A DNA stretch of 64,000 nucleotides from Rhodovulum imhoffii (lineage in GTDB: Bacteria; Pseudomonadota; Alphaproteobacteria; Rhodobacterales; Rhodobacteraceae): contig NZ_QAAA01000001.1 in assembly GCF_003046545.1 (NCBI RefSeq), forward strand, positions 1 to 64,000, given 5' to 3'. The notes under the pieces were generated by a model, which was not told the DNA's origin, did no database searches, and was given only the letters and a program-made list of their open reading frames with translations. Shown here one piece after another: positions 24,283 to 33,088 of this stretch (position 1 is its first letter; the number at the start of each line of letters is the position of its first letter). The translations under genes and the position numbers were made by a program.

Positions 24283-24720
24283 TCAGACCTCGATCCAGAT
24301 CGTGACCGGGCCGTCATTGGTCAGGGAGACCTGCATGTCCGCGCCAAAACGCCCCGTTTCTACCGGGACCTCCTGTGCGCGCAAAGCCTCGGCGAAATGC
24401 AGGTAAAGGCGCTTGCCGTCCTCGGGTGGGGCGGCAGAAGAAAAACCGGGCCGGTTGCCGCTGCGCGTATCGGCTGCCAGCGTGAACTGGCTGACCACCA
24501 GTGCCGCGCCGCCGGTATCGCGCAGGGACAGGTTCATCTTTCCCTGCGCGTCCTCGAATATGCGCATTCGGGCGATTTTCGTGGCCAGTTTCCCGGCCTC
24601 GGCCCCGGTGTCGCCACGCATCGCGCAGACGAACACCAAAAGACCCGGCCCACAACGCCCGATGATGTGCCCCTCCACCCGCACGGCGGCTTCGCGGACG
24701 CGCTGAACCAGCGCCCTCAT
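24283..24720 (-). CDS. dtd: D-aminoacyl-tRNA deacylase
   Basis: Removes D-amino acids (and glycine) mischarged on tRNA; 145 residues, the normal length. The motifs [12 protein letters not shown] (about 68-79) and [11 protein letters not shown] (near the end) match the SQxT and Gly-cisPro signatures of DTD. It converges with phaC with no gap between stop codons, and its start overlaps the kinase stop by four bases, so the two minus-strand genes are probably co-transcribed. Confidence 0.95.
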   Translation of the reverse strand: MRALVQRVREAAVRVEGHIIGRCGPGLLVFVCAMRGDTGAEAGKLATKIARMRIFEDAQGKMNLSLRDTGGAALVVSQFTLAADTRSGNRPGFSSAAPPEDGKRLYLHFAEALRAQEVPVETGRFGADMQVSLTNDGPVTIWIEV

Positions 24721-25604
24721 GCCGGTTTCCGGGAAGCACCCTTGTGGGCAATGCTTTCACTGGCGATCCGAATGGCGGTTTCCATCACGGCGTGCAGGGT
24801 TTCCGGCGTCATCGTCGATACCGACAGGCGGTTCATTTTGCCGTGCTGCGCCAGGGCGGCCATAAGACCGGCGTTAAAGCTGTCTCCCGCGCCAACCGTG
24901 TCTGTTTCGGCGACTTTGGTTGCGGGCAGGGCCAGCCGTGTGCCGTGGGTAAAGGCCACCGCCCCCTCCGCCCCCAGCGTCAGGCAGACCAGCCCCGGCC
25001 CATGGGCCAGGAACCCGTGCGCCTTCTCTTCCGCATTGCCGGGGCCTTCGAGCCAACTCAGGTCTTCGGCGGAGAGTTTGACGATATCGGCCAGCGCGAT
25101 CATCCGGTCCAACCGGTCGCGGAAGGCTTGCTCGTCTTCGATCGCGGCGGGGCGAATGTTTGGGTCGAGCAGGGTGATGCGGGCGGAAGTTTCCTGTGCC
25201 ATCAGGGTTTCGAACGCGGTGGCGCTGGGGTCTCCGGTCAGGGAGATACCCCCGAGAACAAGAGCTTCGACACTGTCCGGCAGGGGGGGGAGGTCGTCGA
25301 AGGTGAGCTGCCGCCCGGCACTGCCCGTGTCCTCGAACCTGTAGCGGGGAGTGCCGTTTTCCAGGGTGACCAAAGCGCGCGGGCTGGGGCTGTCGCTCAG
25401 CGGGCACAGATCGAAGGAAACCCCGGCGTCCTTCAGCCCTTTGCAAAGGCGCTGCCCTCCTGAATCGTGGGAGAGGCCCGCCAACAGACCGGCGCGCTGT
25501 CCCAGGCGGGCCAGTAGAATTGCGGTGTTGTAGGCGGCACCTCCCGGACGTTCGATGCCGTCAGGCAGTATGTCGATCAGCGCGTCGCCGCAGCACAGGA
25601 TCAT
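24717..25604 (-). CDS. PfkB-family carbohydrate kinase (fructokinase-like)
   Basis: Ribokinase-fold sugar kinase of 295 residues. The substrate-binding N-terminus ([11 protein letters not shown], then [16 protein letters not shown]) and the catalytic anion hole with its aspartate ([13 protein letters not shown], about 239-251) are clear. Fructokinases of this family share the GGAAxN pattern and length, so phosphorylation of fructose is the best guess, but 2-keto-3-deoxygluconate or adenosine kinase-like specificity cannot be excluded. It lies upstream of dtd in a two-gene unit without sugar transport genes nearby. Confidence 0.85.
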   Translation of the reverse strand: MILCCGDALIDILPDGIERPGGAAYNTAILLARLGQRAGLLAGLSHDSGGQRLCKGLKDAGVSFDLCPLSDSPSPRALVTLENGTPRYRFEDTGSAGRQLTFDDLPPLPDSVEALVLGGISLTGDPSATAFETLMAQETSARITLLDPNIRPAAIEDEQAFRDRLDRMIALADIVKLSAEDLSWLEGPGNAEEKAHGFLAHGPGLVCLTLGAEGAVAFTHGTRLALPATKVAETDTVGAGDSFNAGLMAALAQHGKMNRLSVSTMTPETLHAVMETAIRIASESIAHKGASRKPA

Positions 25605-25912
25605 GGATGTCCTCCGGTTTTCCCAGAATTACCTTTTGCCCGGCCCGGTCGCAATCAGGACTTGAGACGGGTAAGGGGCATTTTTATCGCTGCGGCTCCA
25701 TCGGGTGCCAGGCAGGGCCCATGGATGTGTCTCGCATCGGGAGGCTCGCGGGGTCGTTTGGGTCTGTCGCCTGTGCGGGGGATCTCAGCGGTGTCTCGGA
25801 TGCAAGAGATATGTCTCCGGCCCGGCCTGTGGAAAACGGCCGAGCGCCCGCCCTGTCCCCAATCGCGAATGTCGGCCCCGCGCGGACCGGAGAGAGCCCA
25901 GGGCAGGTAAGC
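25605..25912. other. Gene-free interval upstream of the PfkB kinase
   Basis: I see no supported gene or RNA in these 308 bases. Short open frames on both strands have no ribosome binding site and translate into low-quality sequence. The promoter of the kinase-dtd unit should be at its left end and the 3' end of the zinc-ribbon operon at its right end. Confidence 0.5.
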
Positions 25913-27037
25913 TCAGAACCCCGCACCTCCTTGGTTTTGTGCGATGAGGTATCCAATGACGATGGCCAGAAGCACCCCGGTCAGGACGGCCAGGACGATT
26001 TTTGAGGCAGACCATGGGCGCTCCCCCTGCACCCGTCCGGTGCGCCCGTTCACGACGAAACGATAGGTCTTGCCCCGGAACTTGTAGGCGGCAAGCCAGA
26101 CCGGCAGCAGGATGTGTTTGAACGTCACGCCGGACAGTTCCGTTTGCAGGCTGTGGATTTGCTGCCGGTCGCCGCCAATATCGAACCGTACGTCGCGGCG
26201 GATGACGTTGTCCATCGCCGCGCGGGCCTCGGTAAAGCCATCGCTCAGCTCCACTGTATAAGCTTCGGCCCGGAACCCCGCGAGGTATTCCGGCGTATAG
26301 GGTTCCAGTGCCGAAAGGTCCCACGGTTCCAGCCCATCGGTGTAGCGTTTTGGCAGGCTGCGTGAGGCCAGGACAAGAACATCGTCGAAAAAGCGGGCGA
26401 CCCGGCCTGAAACAGGGGTCCAGCGGACCTTGGGCACCTGAACGTGCTGGCGCTCTCCGTTGCGGATCACGGTTCGGGTTTCGTAATAGACGATACCGCG
26501 TGCCCCGCTGTAACGGCTGTGCGTATTGGCATCGAATGTCCAGTAAGGGACGTAGATACCCTGCATCCGTCGTCCCTTTCGGGCGTAGTCGCGCAGCCCG
26601 TTCGGAGCGAACCACAACCGTCCCAGCCACTGCCTCACGGCGGTCTGCGCGGTGGCTTCGTCCAGCGCGAAGGGCAGCAGGCCGCGTGGTTTGATATGCC
26701 GGTGCGTGCCCGTGCCGGTGACCACGGGCGCGGCGCAGAACGGGCATTCGGCGGCGTGTGTGTCGGTGTCGAACGCCACCGCTGCGCCGCAATTGGTGCA
26801 ATTGAGAACACGGGTTTCCTCGATCTCCGTTTCGGGCAGGGCGGCGTCCAGCGCGCGGCGGAAGTCCAACTCGCTGATCGAGGCGGCCCAGGGCCCGGTT
26901 TCGGTAATCGGTTCGGTATGACCGCAATGGTCGCAGGTCAGGGCGCCCCGGTCCGGAGCAAAGCGCAAATCCGCCCCGCAGGCTTCGCACGGGAAACGGT
27001 GTGCGACCGGCGCGCCGGGCTCAGGCAGTATTGGCAT
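25913..27037 (-). CDS. Zinc-ribbon membrane protein (TFIIB-type zinc finger, YdjH-like partner of SPFH)
   Basis: A 374-residue protein with two CxxC...CxxC zinc ribbons at the N-terminus (CEACGADLRF...CDHCG at 18-39 and CTNCGAAV...CPFCAAP at 80-102), a long soluble middle domain and one C-terminal membrane segment (about 347-365). Proteins of this build are often annotated as PriA-like or TFIIB-like zinc-finger proteins and co-occur with SPFH proteins. It is the last gene of the operon, 6 bases after the SPFH gene. By context I infer a role in membrane-stress handling; no activity is known to me. Confidence 0.72.
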   Translation of the reverse strand: MPILPEPGAPVAHRFPCEACGADLRFAPDRGALTCDHCGHTEPITETGPWAASISELDFRRALDAALPETEIEETRVLNCTNCGAAVAFDTDTHAAECPFCAAPVVTGTGTHRHIKPRGLLPFALDEATAQTAVRQWLGRLWFAPNGLRDYARKGRRMQGIYVPYWTFDANTHSRYSGARGIVYYETRTVIRNGERQHVQVPKVRWTPVSGRVARFFDDVLVLASRSLPKRYTDGLEPWDLSALEPYTPEYLAGFRAEAYTVELSDGFTEARAAMDNVIRRDVRFDIGGDRQQIHSLQTELSGVTFKHILLPVWLAAYKFRGKTYRFVVNGRTGRVQGERPWSASKIVLAVLTGVLLAIVIGYLIAQNQGGAGF

Positions 27038-27043
27038 GGTGGG

Positions 27044-28144
27044 TCAGACTTCGGGCGGTGGCGGCGGGGCGACGGTAAAGAGCAGGGCCAGTTCCGTGAT
27101 GTCTTCGGCCCGTTTCCAGCCATCCTGACCGGGCGTCCATACCCAGGTGTCACGCTTCAGGCGCCCTTCAGAGACCATGCGGCCCATATCCGCGCGGGAA
27201 AAGGGGCCGCTGGTCTGCCCGTTTTCCGTTATATGCCATACATGCTCTGCCGGCGGCGGCGGTGGGGGCGCTGCGCTGACGGCCTGTGGCAGGGTCCCCC
27301 AGGGCCCCATCTGTGCCATCGCCATGCCCATGCCCGCGCCAAGCCCTGCGGCCATCCCCCCGCCCGCTGGGTTTTCGGCGGCGGCGCTCATTGCTTCGGC
27401 GGCGGAATATTGTGTGAAGCGGCCCAGATCCCCCACCAGCCCCATGGAGGTTCGTTTGTCCAGCGCCGCCTCGACGGCGGGCGGCAGGCTGATGTTTTCG
27501 ATGTAGAGTTCCGGGATTGTCAGGCCATAGCCGTCCAGCGTGCCCGAGATTTTTGTCGCCACAAGGCGACCGAGATCGGAGGTGTTGGCCGCCATGTCCA
27601 GAACCGGAATCCCCGATCCCGCAATAACACGGGAGAATTCCTGCACGATGATGTTGCGGACCTGGAAACTGATTTCGTCCATCGTGAACTCGCCGTCGGT
27701 CCCAACGATTTCCACAAGGAAGCGCGCCGGGTCCGTCACCCGGATCGAGTAGGTGCCATAGGCCCGCAGGCGTGTGGGGCCGAACTCCGGGTCGCGCAGG
27801 ATGACGGGGTTCTTGGTGCCCCATTTGAGGTCGTTGAAGCGCGCCGTGTTGACAAAGTAGATCTCGGACTTGAACGGCGAACGGAAGCCGTGATCCCAGT
27901 GCTGGAGGGTGGTCAGTACCGGCATGTTGTTGGTTTCCAGCATATAAAGGCCGGGGGTAAACACATCGGCCAGCTGGCCTTCATGTACGAAGACGGCAGC
28001 CTGCCCTTCGCGCACTGTCAGCTTTGCGCCGTACTTGATTTCATGGCCTTCGCGCTCGAAGCGCCAGACGATCGTATCGCGCGTATCGTCCACCCAGTGG
28101 ATGACGTCGATGAATTCGCCGGACAGGAAGTCGAATATGCCCAT
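27044..28144 (-). CDS. SPFH/Band-7 protein with C-terminal GYF_2 domain (YdjI-like)
   Basis: A 366-residue protein. Residues about 1-260 form an SPFH domain of the YdjI/virion-core-like type (GQAAVFVHEGQLADVFTPGLY, then LTIPELYIENISLPPAVEAALD). A Gly/Ala/Met-rich segment (about 265-300) and a proline run lead to a GYF_2-like domain (VWHITENGQTSGPFSRADM), a small peptide-binding module. In Bacillus the related YdjI acts with PspA-type proteins at membranes. Here it sits between a DUF2927 lipoprotein and a zinc-ribbon protein in the TelA/XpaC operon. No membrane anchor is evident, so it probably associates with the membrane peripherally. Confidence 0.8.
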   Translation of the reverse strand: MGIFDFLSGEFIDVIHWVDDTRDTIVWRFEREGHEIKYGAKLTVREGQAAVFVHEGQLADVFTPGLYMLETNNMPVLTTLQHWDHGFRSPFKSEIYFVNTARFNDLKWGTKNPVILRDPEFGPTRLRAYGTYSIRVTDPARFLVEIVGTDGEFTMDEISFQVRNIIVQEFSRVIAGSGIPVLDMAANTSDLGRLVATKISGTLDGYGLTIPELYIENISLPPAVEAALDKRTSMGLVGDLGRFTQYSAAEAMSAAAENPAGGGMAAGLGAGMGMAMAQMGPWGTLPQAVSAAPPPPPPAEHVWHITENGQTSGPFSRADMGRMVSEGRLKRDTWVWTPGQDGWKRAEDITELALLFTVAPPPPPEV

Positions 28145-28165
28145 GGTCAGGTTCCCTGGTTTGTA

Positions 28166-29110
28166 TCAGCTTTCGCCGCCCAAAAGTTCGGCGACGATGG
28201 TTTCCACGATCGGGCGGGCCTGGTCTTCGGTCATGCCCGGGCGCAGCCGTCGGTCATAAAGGATTTGCAGCAGCAACTCATCGTGACGGGTCAGGAGCGC
28301 GAATTCCTCATCGTCATTGAAGATCGAAGGCCGTGCGGCCGGACTGTCATTGGCCAGGCCAAGCCCCTGGGCCAGTTCTTCATGATAGCATGAAAGCCGC
28401 AATGTGGGCGGGTGCTCCCCCCGGATCACGGCAATGGCGTCGGAATATACGCTGTCGCGCCCGCGCGAGAACGAAAAGACAAGGCAAAGCGTCGACCGGG
28501 GCATCAACTGGATCGTTCGGACCGCTGTCGGGTCGATCCCGGGCAGGATACGGTTCAGAATCCCGGCCGAGTGCCTGCGTTCGTCTTCGTTCAGAACAAG
28601 GATATGGTAGTTGGCGGCGGCCGGCGAGGTCAGGGAGATCGACAACCCCGTCAAACGTGCGAGCCGCCGGGCATAGGCGGCCACGCTGGCGCGGTCGGTG
28701 CGCTGCTGCGCTTCGGGGACCGAGGGGCCGAAGATCAGCCCCATGCGGATCGGGGTCTCCCAGCGGCGCAGGCGGCTTTCGGTCTCCCGCGCGACCAGCG
28801 CTCCCGCCGCTGTGGTGTATTCATCGTAAAGCGCGATGCGGAGGAAATTCTCGACGAGATTGCGGGATGAGAACGGCGCGTCCGTCTGTCCGTTGTCGGT
28901 GCGCAGCAGGCCGCGCGATTTCAGGTCTTTCTCGATCGTGGCGAAGTATCGGCGAATCTCCTCGCTCTCGGCGGAGGGTTCGGGGGCGGGTGTCTCCTCC
29001 GGGCGCGGGAGCGGACGCGGCGCGGGGGGGTCAGGCAACGGAGCGACCGAACAGGCAGCCAGGGCTGGCAGGACCAGCCCCAGTACGATAAGACGCCGGG
29101 CGCTTCGCAT
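28166..29110 (-). CDS. DUF2927 lipoprotein
   Basis: A 314-residue predicted lipoprotein (lipobox ALAAC, cysteine 20) followed by a proline-rich linker (about 24-50) and a large globular domain that looks like DUF2927. The domain contains SCYHEELAQGLGLANDSPAARPSIFND, where the histidine and glutamates suggest a degenerate metalloprotease-like site (HEELAQ in place of HExxH). It starts 3 bases after telA ends, so it is part of the XpaC-TelA operon. Function is unknown. Confidence 0.75.
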   Translation of the reverse strand: MRSARRLIVLGLVLPALAACSVAPLPDPPAPRPLPRPEETPAPEPSAESEEIRRYFATIEKDLKSRGLLRTDNGQTDAPFSSRNLVENFLRIALYDEYTTAAGALVARETESRLRRWETPIRMGLIFGPSVPEAQQRTDRASVAAYARRLARLTGLSISLTSPAAANYHILVLNEDERRHSAGILNRILPGIDPTAVRTIQLMPRSTLCLVFSFSRGRDSVYSDAIAVIRGEHPPTLRLSCYHEELAQGLGLANDSPAARPSIFNDDEEFALLTRHDELLLQILYDRRLRPGMTEDQARPIVETIVAELLGGES

Positions 29111-29113
29111 GTG

Positions 29114-30292
29114 TTATGCGCCCGGTACGGCACCGCCGGCTTGAGCGCGCGATTTCGCGGCGGCCAGCGTGTTGCGCAGTTCGGCTTCCATCTTCTTGAG
29201 CTCTTCCTCGGCGCTGGCGCGGCGGCTCTTGCCCTCATCCGCGATCTGGAGGCTTTCTTCGATGGTGGCGATCAGTTCGGCATTCGCGGTCTTGATGGCC
29301 TCGATGTCGAAGACGCCGCGTTCCATTTCCTCACGCACGACCTTGTTGGCTTCGCGCAGATTCCTGGCATTGGCCGTCAGCAATTCGTTGGTCAGGTCCG
29401 ATGCGCCGCGCACGGCCTCTGCCGCTTCGCGCGAACGCTGGATCGTGACCGCCTGCGCCAGCTGGGTTTCCCAAAGCGGTACGGTGTTCACCAGTGTCGA
29501 GTTGATCTTGGTGACCAGCGACTTGTCGTTTTCCTGCACCAGCCGGATCGAAGGCAGGGACTGCATTGTCACCTGCCGGGTCAGCTTCAGGTCGTGCACC
29601 CGGCGTTCCAGGTCGTCGCGCGCGGCGCGCAGATCGCGCAGTTCCTGCGCCTTGATGACCTGATCGTTCTCGCTGGCAGCCTGGACTTCGGCTTCTTTGG
29701 CCGGAATGATCTTCGTGTCGAGATCCTTCAGTTTTTCTTCGCCGGCCGCAATGTAAAGCGCCAGCTCATCGTAGAAATCGAGTGTTTTTTCATACAGCTT
29801 GTCGAGTGACTTGATGTCCTTGAGCAGCGTATGCTCATGGGTCAGCAACTCATTGGTGATGGAGTCGATTTGACCCTGGACCGTTTCGAACCGTGCCACG
29901 AACTTGGCGAAGGGGGCGGTGCGGCCCAGCAGGCGTTCCCACCAGCTGCGTTCCCGGCGCACGTCCAGTTCGCTGACGGAGAACCCGCGGATTGTCGTCA
30001 CCATCTGACGCAGGGAGTCGCCTGCCGGGCCGACATCCTTGTTGCGCACGTCGCTGAGCATCGCCTGCGAGATTTCCTGCAACTCCGCCTGCGCGCGCGA
30101 CCCGAACCCGATGATCGAGTTGCTGTCGGCCATGTCGATCTCTGCCATGCGTTTGCGGATACCGTCGGCCACGGGGGCGTCGGCGGTTTCCAGAACCACG
30201 ATGTCGGCGGCGGGTTCAGGCAGCAGCACGGCGGTCACTTTTTCCACCTCGGCCAGGTCCTGCGCGGCCTTTTCTCGAACAGTTTCAGCCAT
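29114..30292 (-). CDS. telA: Toxic anion resistance protein TelA-like
   Basis: A 392-residue largely alpha-helical protein of the TelA/KlaA family, named for tellurite resistance but widespread in envelope-stress operons. The middle of the protein (about 150-340) has long coiled-coil helices with family sequence such as LVTKINSTLVNTVPLWETQL and SRASAEEELKKME-like repeats near the end. No membrane segment or signal is seen, so it is cytoplasmic or membrane-peripheral. It lies 27 bases downstream of the XpaC-like gene, its usual partner. Confidence 0.88.
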   Translation of the reverse strand: MAETVREKAAQDLAEVEKVTAVLLPEPAADIVVLETADAPVADGIRKRMAEIDMADSNSIIGFGSRAQAELQEISQAMLSDVRNKDVGPAGDSLRQMVTTIRGFSVSELDVRRERSWWERLLGRTAPFAKFVARFETVQGQIDSITNELLTHEHTLLKDIKSLDKLYEKTLDFYDELALYIAAGEEKLKDLDTKIIPAKEAEVQAASENDQVIKAQELRDLRAARDDLERRVHDLKLTRQVTMQSLPSIRLVQENDKSLVTKINSTLVNTVPLWETQLAQAVTIQRSREAAEAVRGASDLTNELLTANARNLREANKVVREEMERGVFDIEAIKTANAELIATIEESLQIADEGKSRRASAEEELKKMEAELRNTLAAAKSRAQAGGAVPGA

Positions 30293-30319
30293 GGTCCTCA
30301 GGTCTCCCTAAAAACGGGG

Positions 30320-31198
30320 TCAGGCATGGACCCCTTCGCGCTGCAGCCTGTCGCGCAGCACTTCAATTTCAACATCCAGATCCGTTCGGTCATCCAGCAA
30401 CATCTCGCGGGTTCTGGCGGCAAAGTTTTCTTCGAGGTCGTTGAGCAAATTTTCGAAATCGGCCCGTGCCCTGGCGTCGCGGGTGCGGGAATAAAAATCG
30501 GCGAATTTGATGGCGGCATCGCGCGCGCCTAACAGGTAGACGCCAAGATACTTGCGTGCACCGGTCAGGTCGCGCGGGTCTTCCTCGATGGTGCGAAACA
30601 TCTCGCGCGCGGTGGTCTGGAACTGTTCGACCCGCAGTTCCAGCGCCCGGTCCCCGGCGCGGCGAATGGCGGAGAGCATGTCCGCCAGATGACGCTCCGC
30701 CTCGTCCACGGCGCGGGCCACGCGATCCTGCTGGAAGGCGTCGATGCCCTCCATACCCTTGTCCTTCATCGGATCGAGCCCGAAGGCCAGAAGGTGCAGT
30801 CCGGTGCCAAACCCGCCGTAGATCAGCGATTCAATCAGGCTGCCGCCAGGTGTGAAACCAGCCAGGAACAGGCCCAGCCCCATCAAGACCGCACCGAAAA
30901 TCTTGCGCGGAAAGGCCGGGCGGCGGGCGACCTTACGGGCGGCCCAGGCTTCTTCGGCCTTCAGGCCTTCACGCGTCAGCCAGGCCGACAGGACCAGCGC
31001 CCCGAAAGCCAAAAGCGATAGCGCAAGTCCGACGGGGTCGGAATTGAAGGCGCGGGGCAACAGCGGCAGCGCGGCCATGAACAGAAAATTCGCGCGCGCA
31101 CCCACGCGGCTTCGCCGCTTGCCATGAAACACGTTCCGGGGCCCTGCCCCCTTGGGGGCCTGGGTGGGGCTGTATTTGCCGCCGAACCTTTGCGCCAT
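30320..31198 (-). CDS. XpaC-family protein (5-bromo-4-chloroindolyl phosphate hydrolysis family)
   Basis: A 292-residue protein with a basic N-terminus, three hydrophobic segments (about 37-52, 56-74 and 100-120) and a long helical cytoplasmic domain. It fits the XpaC family, the regular neighbour of TelA in Bacillus and many proteobacteria; the family name reflects an old phenotype, not a proven enzyme. Its ATG overlaps the stop codon of a 27-residue upstream microprotein gene (TAATG), so translation is coupled. It probably anchors the TelA complex at the inner membrane. Confidence 0.82.
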   Translation of the reverse strand: MAQRFGGKYSPTQAPKGAGPRNVFHGKRRSRVGARANFLFMAALPLLPRAFNSDPVGLALSLLAFGALVLSAWLTREGLKAEEAWAARKVARRPAFPRKIFGAVLMGLGLFLAGFTPGGSLIESLIYGGFGTGLHLLAFGLDPMKDKGMEGIDAFQQDRVARAVDEAERHLADMLSAIRRAGDRALELRVEQFQTTAREMFRTIEEDPRDLTGARKYLGVYLLGARDAAIKFADFYSRTRDARARADFENLLNDLEENFAARTREMLLDDRTDLDVEIEVLRDRLQREGVHA

Positions 31199-31281
31199 TA
31201 CCGCCCTCCCGAAATGGCGACATACATCACCAGTGCCAGAAGTACCAGAAAAGCCAGTTTTTGAAGGCCGCTTTCGGACAT
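31198..31281 (-). CDS. 27-residue membrane microprotein leading the XpaC-TelA operon
   Basis: A tiny gene starting MSESGLQKLAFLVLLALVMY and ending SGGR, with one membrane segment. AAGGGG lies 5 bases before the ATG, and the TAA overlaps the XpaC ATG by one base (TAATG). The hydrophobic helix, clean ribosome binding site and coupling make it a likely real gene below the usual annotation limit. It may be a regulatory or structural peptide of the XpaC/TelA complex; I know of no family for it. Confidence 0.65.
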   Translation of the reverse strand: MSESGLQKLAFLVLLALVMYVAISGGR

Positions 31282-31295
31282 CTGTGCCCCTTTTG

Positions 31296-31338
31296 ACCGT
31301 ACTTTGCCCTATATACGGTTTTAAACGCTCTCTTTAAA
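31296..31338. promoter_or_regulatory. Dyads in the promoter region of the XpaC-TelA operon
   Basis: ACCGTA (31296-31301), 12 bases, TACGGT (31314-31319) is an inverted repeat 15 bases before the microprotein start. It partly covers a possible -10 (TATATA on the minus strand). Next to it TTTAAA-N7-TTTAAA occupies 31320-31338. I do not know the cognate regulator. Confidence 0.4.
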
Positions 31339-31350
31339 GCTTCTCGACGC

Positions 31351-32175
31351 TCAGGCCCGGTGCTTTTGCCGGGCCGCGCGTTGGGCTTGCAGCTTGCGTG
31401 AGTACCCCGTTTGCAACGCCTCCACCGCGAACAGAACCACCACGGCGAAGTAGAACGTGGTTTTCGACATTGGCAGCAGAGGATACCCGAAGATCCGGAT
31501 CTGGAGGCTGTCGTCATGCATCGCATGGGCTGCGGCGGGGCCGGCTTCGCCCAGAAGAACGACACCCACGATCAACAGGATGAAAAGGCCCAGTACCTCG
31601 TACATGCGGTTTTTCTTCAGGAATTCGGTGACTCCGTCCGCCAGAAGCAACATCGCCAGCCCCGACAGCATGATCGCTGTGGCGAGAACCGGAAAGACAT
31701 TGGTGATCGCGATGGCCGACAGCACCGAGTCGAACGAAAAGATCAGGTTCATCGTCACGATCAGGGCAATCACCTGAACCGCCGACTTGCCGGATTTCGC
31801 CTCAAGGCCCTCGCCCAGATGGTCCATCGACAGCATATGGGCGATTTCCTTGACCGCTGTGTACATGATAAACACGCCGCCAAAGACGAACACGATCGTG
31901 GCAAAGTTGACGCCACCTTCCAGAATGCCGGGCCAGTTGAACACGTAGAAGGGTGTGGCGAGGCTTTCGATCAGTCGCACCATCACGAACAGCAGCACAA
32001 TTCGCAGGGCCACCGCGATGATGATGCCCCAAAATCTTACCGCGCGTTGCTGCGCCACCGGGGCACGCTGGCTTTCGATGCTGATATACAGCAGGTTATC
32101 AAAGCCCAGAACGGCCTGAAGAAAACACAGCATCACCAGGTTGCCGAGGTTTTCCAGCGTCAGAATTTCTGCCAT
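31351..32175 (-). CDS. TerC-family integral membrane protein
   Basis: A 274-residue membrane protein with about seven helices. Two acidic signature motifs, QAVLGFDNLLYIS (about 20-32) and NLIFSFDSVLSAIAIT (about 130-145), mark the TerC/Alx family, linked to tellurite resistance and to manganese export that loads secreted metalloproteins. The true ATG at 32175 has TTTGGAGAA upstream. It precedes the TelA operon on the same strand with a 69-base gap, which places tellurite-type genes side by side. Manganese export is inferred from recent work on relatives. Confidence 0.9.
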   Translation of the reverse strand: MAEILTLENLGNLVMLCFLQAVLGFDNLLYISIESQRAPVAQQRAVRFWGIIIAVALRIVLLFVMVRLIESLATPFYVFNWPGILEGGVNFATIVFVFGGVFIMYTAVKEIAHMLSMDHLGEGLEAKSGKSAVQVIALIVTMNLIFSFDSVLSAIAITNVFPVLATAIMLSGLAMLLLADGVTEFLKKNRMYEVLGLFILLIVGVVLLGEAGPAAAHAMHDDSLQIRIFGYPLLPMSKTTFYFAVVVLFAVEALQTGYSRKLQAQRAARQKHRA

Positions 32176-32236
32176 TGGAATTCTCCAAATTCTAATATTC
32201 AATTGCAGATAGCCATGTATCGCCCGTTTGGGCAAG

Positions 32237-33013
32237 TCAGCGCCTGCGCTTCGGACGCGGCTTGCCCTGCGGTTTGAACGCCTTGTCCAGGCCGAGCTGG
32301 TCGCGCAGAACGCGGGGGCGGACCTCCTCGACCGCGCCGGGCTTGAGATCGCCCAGACGGAAGGGGCCATAGCTGACACGCAGCAGCCTGTTCACCGGCA
32401 GGCCCACGGCGTCCATCGCCCGTCGAATTTCACGGTTGCGTCCCTCGCGGATCCCCACGGTCAGCCATGCGTTCGCGCCCTGTTGCCGGTCCAGTGTCAC
32501 GTCCATGGGTTTGAATTTTTCGCCCCCGATCACGAGGCCCGCGCGCAGCGGGGCGAAGGTATCGGCATCGGGGGTGCCTTTTACACGTACACGGTACTTG
32601 CGCAGCCAGCCCGTTGCAGGCAATTCCAGCCGGCGTTTGATTTCGCCGTCGTTGGTCAACAGCAAAAGCCCCTCGGAGTTCAGATCCAGCCGGCCTACGG
32701 GCATCACGCGGGGCATGCCCGCCGGCAAGGCGTCAAAGACAGTGGGCCGGCCCTTTTCATCGCGTGCGGTCGTCACCAGCCCCAGAGGTTTGTGATACAG
32801 CCAAAGGCGTGGCGGTTCGGCTGCGGCAAGGGGCGCGCCGTCGACGGTGATCTTGTCGGTTCCGGTCACGTTCAGGGCCGGGCTGTCGATCTTGCGGCCG
32901 TTCACGGCGATGCGTCCGGCCGCGATCATCCGCTCGGCCTCCCTGCGGGAGGCCACACCCGCACGGGCAAGAACCTTGGCGATGCGCTCGCCTTGCGAAA
33001 CAGAATTGCTCAT
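32237..33013 (-). CDS. rluB: 23S rRNA pseudouridine synthase RluB-like
   Basis: A 258-residue RsuA-family pseudouridine synthase. An S4 RNA-binding domain occupies about residues 10-55 (RIAKVLARAGVASRREAERM) and the catalytic aspartate is in GRLDLNSEGLLLLTNDG (about 105-121). The basic C-terminal tail (KPQGKPRPKRRR) is typical of RluB-type enzymes in alphaproteobacteria. It diverges from tadA across 75 bases. RluB versus RluE or RluF is judged from domain layout only. Confidence 0.85.
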   Translation of the reverse strand: MSNSVSQGERIAKVLARAGVASRREAERMIAAGRIAVNGRKIDSPALNVTGTDKITVDGAPLAAAEPPRLWLYHKPLGLVTTARDEKGRPTVFDALPAGMPRVMPVGRLDLNSEGLLLLTNDGEIKRRLELPATGWLRKYRVRVKGTPDADTFAPLRAGLVIGGEKFKPMDVTLDRQQGANAWLTVGIREGRNREIRRAMDAVGLPVNRLLRVSYGPFRLGDLKPGAVEEVRPRVLRDQLGLDKAFKPQGKPRPKRRR

Positions 33014-33088
33014 GGCCTCCGTTTACGCGGGTTTCGCGCAGGGGAAAAGCGCCTTGCGCAGGGCGCGCGGGCGCGGCATGACGAAAGC

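Noticed and set aside
25684-25956. A 90-codon minus-strand frame in the kinase/zinc-ribbon gap
   Set aside because: No ribosome binding site, no recognisable pattern, and it overlaps the end of the zinc-ribbon gene.
31320-31338. CtrA site (TTAA-N7-TTAA)
   Set aside because: The TTAA cores are nine bases apart, not seven; only the TTTAAA arms are seven apart.
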